Source of the DNA: Niebla homalea | Taxonomy: Eukaryota > Ascomycota > Lecanoromycetes > Lecanorales > Ramalinaceae | NCBI GenBank assembly: GCA_019925105.1 | Contig: JAHGAU010000016.1 | Span: forward strand, 496,001 to 560,000 | Direction of reading: 5' to 3' | Length of the DNA: 64,000 nt | Shown: positions 1 through 8,239 of the stretch, piece by piece | How positions within the stretch are numbered: position 1 is the first letter of the stretch | How the letters are laid out: each line of letters opens with the position of its first letter | Program-made: the position numbers and the translations under genes | The notes under the pieces: model-generated | Database searches by the model: none | Told to the model about the DNA's origin: nothing | What the model saw: only the letters and a program-made list of their open reading frames with translations

Positions 1-291
1 CGTGTTCTCGGCAATCTTGACATTGCCACTGGGGAGACTACCTTGACAGGCACATACAACACAACAGGCCAGCCCAATGCAACTCATTCTGAGGGCTATG
101 TACCCATTCCGAGTGTGACACCGCCCATCTCGTACACCGCCGCCATTACCAATCCGATCACTACTGTCGTAGCGGAGAGCGGCGTCCCTGCTAGTGGTAG
201 TGGTAGTGGAGCTACAATGTCCACCACTGAGGTACCAATGCCTCAAAAGAACAGATTCATTGAGAGGAAGGTCGAGGACTTGTTGCTGTAA
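1..291 (+). CDS. 3' end of an unknown Ser/Thr/Pro/Gly-rich protein (partial)
   Basis: The reading frame is open from the first base of the window to a TAA at 289-291, so this is the C-terminal 96 residues of a gene that starts upstream. The visible part is low in complexity. It has many Thr, Ser, Gly and Pro residues, a short Gly-Ser alternation, and a charged end rich in Arg, Lys and Glu followed by three leucines. No transmembrane helix, Cys pattern or known domain is visible. Such tails occur in fungal surface and regulatory proteins, but nothing here decides the function. The frame and composition support real coding sequence; the identity is unknown. Confidence 0.5.
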   Translation, partial: RVLGNLDIATGETTLTGTYNTTGQPNATHSEGYVPIPSVTPPISYTAAITNPITTVVAESGVPASGSGSGATMSTTEVPMPQKNRFIERKVEDLLL

Positions 292-472
292 ATATCTGAC
301 CAGGGGCAACAGCATGAAATGGAAGTCATTTAGGTGGAGTAGTAGCAGACCGTATGCATCTGACATAGGTAGACAAGACAAGTAGCATCACCTAGTTGAC
401 ATTCCAAATTCCCTACTGGAGGTGCAATTTCAGTAAATATTGCGGAGAATGCCCAAAGATCATTGAGTAGCT

Positions 473-494
473 TTAGGCTTAGAGTTAGGGTTAG
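473..494 (+). promoter_or_regulatory. Telobox-like TTAGGG array upstream of IMP1
   Basis: Four adjacent units read TTAGGC, TTAGAG, TTAGGG, TTAG with no spacer. They end 58 bp before the ATG at 553. In fungi, promoter TTAGGG boxes are bound by Tbf1-type Myb factors and are often found near translation, Fe-S and snoRNA genes. Use as a site here is inference. Confidence 0.45.
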
Positions 495-552
495 TGCATA
501 CCGTGAATTCGTTCTTCAATGCCAGAGTCAATCGCTTGAGAGTACAGCATCC

Positions 553-1254
553 ATGATACTGCGGTCCAGGCTGCTCCCTCGCCTCCATCCTGCAGTACGT
601 AGGCATGCTCTCTCGAGAACAGCATGCGCGCGCACACCAACACACTCCCCCGGGACGAAACCCAAGGCAAGCGCTGCCGACGCCATATACCACAATGTCA
701 GCAACCTCGTCCTGGCGGGGATCCAGGCCTCCTTGATCTGCCACTTCCTCTTCACCTACGTCGTCGAGGTATCCCCCTGTTTCGGCGAATCCATGATCCC
801 CACCATCTCGCTCTACGGCGATTGGGTCGTCATTAATAAATGGCATCGCCACGGCCGAGGCATCAAGGTCGGGGATGTCGTGGACTATATCAAGCCCACG
901 GACCCGTCATTCTCCGTCGTCAAGCGCGTGGTTGGCATGCCGGGAGACTTTGTCGTGGGGAACTATGTGGATCCGGGTGAAGAGAGGAAGAGTCCGCTCA
1001 AGTTGGTCGAGGTGGAGGATGATGGTGGCTGGGAGCTCGTGCTGGACGAGGAGGAAAAGGAGCAGATGATGCTGCAGGTGCCGGAGGGGCATTGCTGGAT
1101 GGTGGGGGATAATTTGAGTGAGAGCCGGGATTCCAGGGTGTATGGACCGGTGCCTCTTGCGTTGATCAAGGGGAAGGTCGTCGCGAAGATCTTGCCACTG
1201 AGTGCTGTGGGTTGGATACGCAATAATGTCGAGACGGTTGATGAGGTTGATTGA
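553..1254 (+). CDS. IMP1: Mitochondrial inner-membrane protease subunit 1 (S26 signal peptidase)
   Basis: A single-exon 233-residue protein of the S26 signal peptidase family. The catalytic Ser lies in GESMIPT (Ser about residue 80) and the general-base Lys in VKRVVGMPGD (Lys about 124). The later conserved box GDNLSESRDSRVYGPVP is also present, so both halves of the Ser/Lys dyad are intact. A basic, Arg-rich N-terminus precedes a hydrophobic stretch at about residues 50-70, which fits import into mitochondria and anchoring in the inner membrane. Imp1 removes sorting signals from intermembrane-space proteins. The frame is open back to a TTG at 463; the first ATG at 553 was chosen because eukaryotes rarely start at TTG. 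Imp2 is the alternative paralogue, and the longer N-terminus does not exclude it. Confidence 0.85.
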   Translation: MILRSRLLPRLHPAVRRHALSRTACARTPTHSPGTKPKASAADAIYHNVSNLVLAGIQASLICHFLFTYVVEVSPCFGESMIPTISLYGDWVVINKWHRHGRGIKVGDVVDYIKPTDPSFSVVKRVVGMPGDFVVGNYVDPGEERKSPLKLVEVEDDGGWELVLDEEEKEQMMLQVPEGHCWMVGDNLSESRDSRVYGPVPLALIKGKVVAKILPLSAVGWIRNNVETVDEVD

Positions 1255-3249
1255 TTCAGTCACACATGGCAAGTATACTCCTTGCTACTGCTCTATGACG
1301 ACGAGAACACCTGGGATACCAAATGCCGAAAACAGTGACCCTCCAACGCCAAACAGCGTCCACGTTTTCTATGCCAAGCATTCACTGGCAGAACGTATCA
1401 CCACACTGCCCGAAGCAGCATAGCCGATCGCTTCGCTTAAAGAGCTCCGCAGCTGCATCGTGTTACTCGTGTTAACGACCAGCATCTGTTTGGGCGTGTG
1501 GCATATCTGCTAGCATTACTGGTGGACATCCAGCGGAACGTTTTTCAACAGTCGTCTTCTGTGTGGTAGGGCACAAGCAGTAAAGTCAAGCAGAGACACG
1601 AAGGCGGTGATTGGGAAATGCATGATTATGCGAGAGTGCTCAGTAGAGATGGCGTGAGCAAGGTCAGTCATTTGTGGATGCTTTTGGAGAAGCGCTGGAG
1701 AGACGAAAAACAAAGAGGAGGCCCGCATCTCTCTCTAAATATAACGTGCTTGATGCAAGCTCCTTCTCGTCGACGCGTTCCGTGACGGTCCTGCTACAAG
1801 GACCGCATGTTATGATAGAGGGTCATTGTGATGGGATTAGCAACTATCTTCGTTCCCTTCCTGGAACCAGTGCAACCATCAACAGCCCTGCATGAACGGT
1901 ACACCAACCACGCCGCCGCCATACACATCAGTTATGGTCGAGTTGAGCTTACGCGCAAGCATTGACGATGGCAGGAGGTCTTCGACTTTACCAGCTGTGA
2001 ACATTCGAAAGGTCGGCACCTATCATGTCCGGCGACAATGATAGCCAGCCACCCCAAACGACAGTGTCATTATCACGACTAGAAACCTCGAGTCATCGTC
2101 ACTGGATGAAACTAGTCCTCTTGCGTGGAGGTTTCATCCGCACCCTCCATCCATGATCTGACGATGATGGCGCCGCACAGGCTGCTGCCTTTGAATGAAC
2201 AAGGCTCTGCTTAGACCTTCTGACGAAAGGAGCAAAGCGAAAGCATTCGAAGCAACCAGCGAAGGGAGCCACTCGCGAATGATCATTCAAGTTTTGGAGC
2301 TCTGCATTGTGTCCCTTTACGTCAGATCAGAACAGCTATAAATTGTGATTCCGGGTTGCAAGCCTTCCAAAATTTTCCACTGGTCTGATGTTATATACGT
2401 TACCGACTTTTAAAGGAAGCAGCAAAAGCTAGTACCTATGACTGTCTCAAAACCCTCCTCTTCGTGAATGTGGACTGCGCTCGGAGGGGGGGCATTCCTT
2501 GGTTAGTTGGTCTTGCATAGAGAGCACTGGTACAATTGTGTCCTGGATGGCAGAGCAGCAATTTGCTAAATCTGGAATTCCAAGTGGCTAAGTTTCCTGG
2601 TGTCTGCTAGAAGTTTGTGATTCTGGCTTGTGGTTCCTCATGTAGTAGAACTAGGTCGGTTCAAGCAAAAGCCTTGGATGTCGAATACAACCTCAGCATA
2701 GGCTTCAGAACGAATACGGCGAGCAAGTATTTGGCACGGACAGGTGAAACAAACGTCTCATGCTACTCAATAGGATGGAAAGCTTCCCCGAGACATTGCT
2801 GAACTTGAACACAAAGTCTCTGATATTCACGTACTTTATCTAAGACTTGGAATCCATTTCACTCTATAAGCTAAACGGTCGCAGGGAAGTTCTTCAGCAA
2901 GGATCCAAGGTCCATAGTAAAACACTCTATTTTAGCACATGGCAACTTTTGCCGAGGCAAAGTAAATGATATTTGCGCGCTGCACATTCACCTTGTACAA
3001 CGTTTCTAGCAAGATAGAGATTCTCGGTAACGCAGGGAAGTGAATACCGGACTCTCACCGCATGGCAAGCTACTTGTTTCCACATGTGAACGACAAGGAT
3101 GCGACCCAGTCTTCTATATAAAGCCGACGTCTCCGCTGCTCCCCTTTGACTCACACACACACACACACACACGTATTGTGCAAAACAAAACAAAAGAATC
3201 CTCTACCTTCCCCTTGGGAAAAGAGGTGCAATACGTACCCATCAAGAAC
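1255..3249. other. About 2 kb without a supported gene
   Basis: Only short, non-ATG or scattered frames occur here on both strands, and no splice chain joins them into a protein I recognise. The right end holds the 5' leader of the DnaJ gene, including a CA repeat. An unseen non-coding RNA or long UTRs are possible. I see no transposon remnant. Confidence 0.5.
3152..3172 (+). repeat. (CA)n microsatellite in the 5' leader
   Basis: An uninterrupted CA dinucleotide run of about 10.5 units ends 77 bp upstream of the DnaJ-gene ATG. It is probably transcribed as part of the 5' UTR and is likely to vary in length between strains. Confidence 0.9.
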
Positions 3250-4398
3250 ATGCCTTCCGACGACCTCAGAGACTTCGCCACCTCCACCATCGACTTCTAC
3301 GAGCTCCTCGGCCTCGGCCTCGAGTTCTCCCAGAAGGAGCTCGACCGCTCGTGGCGCAGGACCGCGCTGAAGTACCACCCGGATAAGTGCGGACCGGACG
3401 AGGAAGCCAAGAGGAAGTTCCATCTGGCCCAGATCGGGTATGATCTGCTCTCGGATGCGTCGAGCAAGGGGGCGTACGACAATGCGCGGACGGCGCGGTT
3501 GCAGAAGCAGAGGCAGAATGAGTTGTTTGAGGGGCGGAGGAGGCAGATGAAAGAGGATCTCGAGGCGGGGGAACGAGGGGTCAAGAGACGGAGGGGGGAA
3601 GAGGTGGATGAGGAGGAGAGATTGGAGAGGGAAATTAGGAGGCTGGCCGAGGATGGGAAAAGACGGCGGAAGGAGAGGGAGGACGCGCTGAGGAAGGAAA
3701 TGGATGATGCTGCTGAGCAAACCATCGCCGCCTCGACAGCCCCGCCACCAGGATGGACTCAAGATCCTCGAGCACGCACGAGTGAGAGGAGAGTGGTATC
3801 CGAGAACGATCGCACTGTCAAAGTTCGAATAATCAAGAAGAAGGACAATGGCAAGGTTACAGAAGCTTGGCTCCGCAGTTTGTTCATCGAATTTGGGAGG
3901 ATTGAGACCGTCGACATCATCCCCTCTTCGAGCGAGAAGAAGCGATACACTGCGAGCGTACTATTTGCGTCCATTGTTGGCGCTCATGACTCGGTGGTGG
4001 GATTTCAGTCTGGCAAGCTAGCCAAATGGAAAATGATCGATTTGGTAGACTGGTTGACCGGTAAAGAACCTGATTGTCTTGGTGGACATATCAACGATTC
4101 GAAAAAAGACATGCCACAATCGCAGAATGCTTCGAATGGTGCAACATCCTTCAGTGGCCCAAACGATTCCCATACTTCTTCCACACCTTCATCCAACAAC
4201 AATCAATCAGCCGAAAAGAAGCCCTCTTTCGCATCATTCTCGGCTGCTGGCCTTAATGGGACCAAGACCTCTTCCACGGCAGTCAACAGCCCCACCCTTG
4301 AGGAAATGACTCTCATCAGACTCAGGAAGCTCGAACAGAAGGCGCTTGCTGCGGAGATAGAACGCAGCGATCGTGAGGCTGATGCCAATGGCCAATAG
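3250..4398 (+). CDS. DnaJ-RRM splicing factor, DNAJC17/Cwf23-like
   Basis: A 382-residue, single-exon protein. A J domain occupies about residues 14-82, with the Hsp70-activating HPD at residues 43-45. A long, highly charged Lys/Arg/Glu coiled-coil region follows (about 85-160). Next comes an RRM-like segment (about 185-260) beginning TVKVRIIKK, then a Ser/Asn-rich low-complexity tail and a final helix. J domain plus coiled coil plus RRM is the layout of human DNAJC17 and fungal Cwf23, which associate with the Prp19/NTC spliceosome. The upstream frame extends to a GTG at 3040, but the ATG at 3250 directly precedes the J domain and fits the family. The gene converges on the IBA57-like gene, with 166 bp between the stop codons. 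Confidence 0.88.
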   Translation: MPSDDLRDFATSTIDFYELLGLGLEFSQKELDRSWRRTALKYHPDKCGPDEEAKRKFHLAQIGYDLLSDASSKGAYDNARTARLQKQRQNELFEGRRRQMKEDLEAGERGVKRRRGEEVDEEERLEREIRRLAEDGKRRRKEREDALRKEMDDAAEQTIAASTAPPPGWTQDPRARTSERRVVSENDRTVKVRIIKKKDNGKVTEAWLRSLFIEFGRIETVDIIPSSSEKKRYTASVLFASIVGAHDSVVGFQSGKLAKWKMIDLVDWLTGKEPDCLGGHINDSKKDMPQSQNASNGATSFSGPNDSHTSSTPSSNNNQSAEKKPSFASFSAAGLNGTKTSSTAVNSPTLEEMTLIRLRKLEQKALAAEIERSDREADANGQ

Positions 4399-4564
4399 CA
4401 GAGCAGCGCCACCATCGAAATTGATTTTAAAAGATTTGTCGTTTAGCGTTGTGTGTGAGCGTTGGCGTTTGTGGTGACTGGAGAAGAAGAGATACCCCCA
4501 GCTTTGTATAGATATCTCATAGATCCGTCGACATGCATGTCGTGATACCTGTTCGAACCAACTC

Positions 4565-5764
4565 TCATCCATTCGGTCGTTGAACCCTCTGAGCGTTTGC
4601 TCTTTCATGATGCCATGCTGGCACGAAAGCCTTGATCTTCACTCCAGCGGTCTCACGATGTTCGTCACCATCCCACGTTACTTTGAATTCATTTGTAGGA
4701 TCCCACTGACTTCCTTCCCCCGTCAAGACCGTATCCGTCATTATCTCCAATCTACAAAGAGCCAAGCCAACGTTTCCAACACCCCCAAGCCATTTACCTG
4801 CGCTCCGCCCCTTCTTATCAATCCTGCTGATGTTGGCGCCCAGGGTTGGAATGGGAATGCCTGCATTGCTATTGTACGACAACACTTCGGGTGGCTTGTC
4901 ATTCGCATCGTACAGCTGGACCGGTAGAATCCTCTTGCGGACAACACCGGTATGATGGGTTCTGATGGTCAATTCCTGACCCACGTAACAGCCCTTCCGA
5001 AAATCGATCCCTCCCATATAATCGATATCACTTTCTTGCGGAAGCGCCGTCTCCTTGAGTATCTCCCCCTGGCCTTCGGGCACACCCAGCAAGATCCGGC
5101 GCAGGTCGTAGTCAGCATCGGCGACTTCTTCCGCGTCGGTCTCGGGCTCGGGCTTCGCACCACCGGGTAAAACGAGACGAGTCCCCATTGAATGGCCAGG
5201 GACCCGTTCATCGATGCTGAAGACTTCCTTGCTCCCCTGGTACTCAGATCCGCCCCAAGCCGACCACGGTACCCATTCCCCTTCTTCGATGACCCGCACG
5301 CCAATCTTTGCCCGCAGCTTATACCTCTTCAGATGCTTAGCTAGTGCATCGACTTCGTGGCCATCGACTTCTATCAAGAATCCCCCGTCTTGCTCCGTCC
5401 CCCCGGCCGTTGCCGCCTCCCGCCACCGCCTCGAGGCATGGGTTGGATATATAAAAACATCATGCAAGACTCGACCCGAAGCGTTCAGGAATGCGGAGTA
5501 GAACCCGCCCCGGAGCTCGTTGGAGGGACGAGGAACGTTGGCGGCGATGAGACCTTGCAGGTATTTGCTGGCGTCCTGACCGTGGAGGGAGATCAGGCGC
5601 CGATGCCTGAGAGGGGCGAATGCTGCAGCGGGAGGAGGCGGAGGAGGAGGAGGAGAGGAACATGATGAGGTAGTCAGGTTACGGACTTTGTGATATTGCT
5701 GTTTCGAGTGGGAGGACCGCAGACATCTGGTGCAGACGTAGCGAGGAGACCATGTTGATGCCAT
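4565..5764 (-). CDS. IBA57: Mitochondrial Fe-S cluster assembly factor, IBA57/CAF17
   Basis: A 399-residue single-exon protein of the GcvT/YgfZ folate-binding family. The diagnostic signature KGCYVGQE appears in the second half, followed by LTIRTHHTGVVRKRILP. The N-terminal part contains ISLHGQDASKYLQGLIAANV, the usual start of the folate-binding fold. An Arg/Ser-rich, acid-poor N-terminus of about 40 residues suits a mitochondrial presequence. With Isa1 and Isa2, Iba57 helps make [4Fe-4S] clusters for aconitase, lipoate synthase and related enzymes in the matrix. A Pro run lies at about residues 43-50. The chosen ATG at 5762-5764 is four codons inside a frame that opens at TTG. Confidence 0.9.
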   Translation of the reverse strand: MASTWSPRYVCTRCLRSSHSKQQYHKVRNLTTSSCSSPPPPPPPPAAAFAPLRHRRLISLHGQDASKYLQGLIAANVPRPSNELRGGFYSAFLNASGRVLHDVFIYPTHASRRWREAATAGGTEQDGGFLIEVDGHEVDALAKHLKRYKLRAKIGVRVIEEGEWVPWSAWGGSEYQGSKEVFSIDERVPGHSMGTRLVLPGGAKPEPETDAEEVADADYDLRRILLGVPEGQGEILKETALPQESDIDYMGGIDFRKGCYVGQELTIRTHHTGVVRKRILPVQLYDANDKPPEVLSYNSNAGIPIPTLGANISRIDKKGRSAGKWLGGVGNVGLALCRLEIMTDTVLTGEGSQWDPTNEFKVTWDGDEHRETAGVKIKAFVPAWHHERANAQRVQRPNG

Positions 5765-6421
5765 CTCACACTGCAAGGGTCCGTCCCTTCGTCAAGAATT
5801 GTCTTCGAAATGGCGCCGTTAAGAGTGAGTGCAGATCTTGGATCTAATCTAATCTCCAACCTCTAAATGACGTCATGTCAAGATCTCTTGGTGGCTGACG
5901 ACAGTGAATAGATTTATATGTTTGGAGTCAACGACGTAGTCAACGACGTAGTCCTGATGGCTGAAAGCTGTCTTGCTCGATAGATTTAAATGATTGCTCT
6001 GATGTAGGTGAAATGCTTCGTCCACTTGTTGATTCGCCTGCTTGTGGCACGGCTTGCTTTTGAAAGGGTTCGAGACGATTTATGTTGCACTCTCTTTTAC
6101 ATGCTTTGGAGAAGTGGCAGGTCCCAGGAAGAGAATGTGCAAGTGGACGATGTTGCTTCTCCATATCCATTATGATGGCACCGCACTTGCCTTCCTCCAC
6201 AGCGAGTTGTTCGAGAAGGGGCAGTCGCTCCAGCTGTTTCGGAATGCCTCCCTGAGACTGTATTATCCAAACCCGTCCCTCAACTCCCTAACAATCACAT
6301 CCTACGCTTTTTGTGTATTCATACTCGTATCTCTTACCCTACTTCCTTTCCTAGAAAAGCATACTATCATAGTCAAATAGCAACAGCCTTACCGGCACAA
6401 GTCGCAGCCAGGACTCCATCA

Positions 6422-7262
6422 ATGGCCACCAACCCTGACATCGAACACGGCCTCACCACGGACACGCTCAGCATCTTCCGCGAAGAGGTCGGCATAACAG
6501 ACATCTGTCCCTCCGGCCCCAAGGCCTCCAAACGCCGTACCGTGCGAAACATCGGTCTCTACCGCCGCGTCGTCACCGCAGAGAAGAACGCCCGTCTTCA
6601 ATACTACGCCAGCGCCACCCTCATCAACGCCTGCCTACTCCTCCAAATTGTTTTCGGCGCCGTCCTGACAGCACTGGGAGCAGCCAATGGTTCCCACTAT
6701 GTCATTACAGGGATGGGCGCTGCCAATACGGTCGTTGCGGGACTCTTGTCGTTCACCAAGGGCCAAGGACTACCCAACAAGCTGATGCAATATCAGAACA
6801 CGATGAGGAAGGTTCGGGAGTATATCGAGCAGCGGGAGCGGGACTTTGCGCGGCTGGACTGTAGATTGGATCTGGATGCGGAGATACAGAGTATTGTGGA
6901 GATGTACGAAGCTGCACGGAAGAACGATGAGGCCAATGATCCGAATGCGTATCATAATGATTTGAATGTGTCTGCGACCAGCAAGGTTGGGGCGGTTAGC
7001 AAGATTGCACCTTTGGTCCCTGAAGATGTCAAGACTGTGCTTGGAAGGGTGGCCGCGGCTGGTCATGAGAAGCGTGCTGGAGATGTTGAGAAGGCTGGGG
7101 AACTTACAGAGCACCAGAAGGATGTGAGTACGTCTTTACTCTCGCGTCTGAGGATCGAATTGATTCGAACAGGTTCTGCATGGAAATGCCCACGAGCAGT
7201 CTGACGGCGCGACATTGTCGCATATGGCAAAGACCATGCTCGCTAGCAAACACAACTGGTAA
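6422..7262 (+). CDS. Fungal SLATT-domain two-TM protein
   Basis: Two exons, 6422-7123 and 7173-7262, separated by a 49-nt GTGAGT...AG intron, give 263 residues. The intron join removes a stop-bound frame and leads to a clean TAA. A charged N-terminus (1-60) is followed by two hydrophobic helices at about 64-86 and 92-112 joined by a short loop, then a long helical, charged region (about 118-160) and a polar tail. This matches the fungal SLATT family (SMODS- and SLOG-associating 2TM effector), whose bacterial relatives are predicted pore-forming effectors of nucleotide-activated immunity. No nucleotide sensor is fused or recognisable next door. Membrane pore activity in this fungus is inference. 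The family call rests on the 2TM-plus-helix layout and the LYRRVVTAEKNARLQYY entry motif. Confidence 0.75.
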
Positions 7263-7457
7263 TGTGAAGAGTCTTTGTCGGAGGCCTCCAATACCTACTT
7301 TTGAATAACCCTTGAAGCAATCAAGCTTTGAGTGAAAGTGCCTTCACCACGATTCTGCGTTCCATCGTACACCTTGTTATTGTTTGCCCTTGCTTTTCGC
7401 CTCTGGAAGGACGGGTATTTGCGGTTTTTTATTCAAGCAAGTTCGTCCGTATACAAA

Positions 7458-8006
7458 ATGCTGCTCCAAGCGATCCACATATTGTTGGTGGATGCAACCT
7501 TTCCAAAAATCAACACGGCAGACTCCGAGCAGCGCCCCAGTGCTACAGCGACCTCTGCATCAACAATCCCTACTACAACCGCACAAGCGGCATCAGCTGC
7601 TGACCTACCTCAGCATCTATCATCACCCAACAATCAGTCAGAGCCGGCAAGTCGGGCTCAACAGACAGTCAGCTTCGAGACTCAACCTCAGGGCCACGCA
7701 ATAGGCACTCAAGCAGCAGCACCCGTGCCAACCACCCGCGAACGTCGACCGCGACCGGTGACCCAACCAATTCCCGGAGTGACGCCTGCTATACCAGATA
7801 GGACAGACAACCCAGCCCATCATATGGTTACAAGAAGTTGGAGGAGGGTGACGAGAACTTACCAGCAGATGGAGGCCCAGATGGAGAGAGCTATGAGAAG
7901 AGCAAGCGACCAATGTCGGGCTCGGAGACGGCAGAGGGAGGAGGGGGAGGACGGAGGTGCCAGGAAGAGGGCAAGGGTGCAGCAAGTGATGAGACGGAGG
8001 AATTGA
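7458..8006 (+). CDS. Uncharacterised basic protein downstream of the SLATT gene
   Basis: A 182-residue frame from the ATG at 7458 to 8006, on the same strand and about 200 bp downstream of the SLATT gene. The first 15 residues are hydrophobic. The middle (about 25-110) is Ala/Thr/Ser/Gln/Pro-rich and probably disordered. The C-terminal 60 residues are strongly basic, with Arg/Glu/Gln helices that could form a coiled coil or bind nucleic acid. No family is recognised. The frame opens at a GTG at 7332. It could be a genuine small gene or a long non-coding frame; composition and length only moderately favour coding. Confidence 0.35.
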   Translation: MLLQAIHILLVDATFPKINTADSEQRPSATATSASTIPTTTAQAASAADLPQHLSSPNNQSEPASRAQQTVSFETQPQGHAIGTQAAAPVPTTRERRPRPVTQPIPGVTPAIPDRTDNPAHHMVTRSWRRVTRTYQQMEAQMERAMRRASDQCRARRRQREEGEDGGARKRARVQQVMRRRN

Positions 8007-8239
8007 CAGTGCCCAGCCGACGTCAGTGCAGTATCCGGTGGGTGCTCTCTGATAGTAGCGTGAAGAAAGGTATGCACAGCGTGCGAGCATCTGTGATAGA
8101 TTGGGTATGTCATACTTGATTCCTAAATTCCTCATAGATAGTGGAACTTCATCCTTCATCCAATTCGACCATTGTCAAAGCTTCGTACAACTGCCTTGAA
8201 GGCAAGGTTCCGAAAGAGAAGCCTTAGACTAGCCCATGA

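Noticed and set aside
3151..3762. 203-codon minus-strand frame over the DnaJ gene
   Set aside because: Leu/Pro-rich antisense shadow of the charged coiled-coil codons.
4548..4562. B-box-like GTTCGAACC as evidence of a tRNA gene
   Set aside because: No A box, acceptor stem or cloverleaf could be formed around it.
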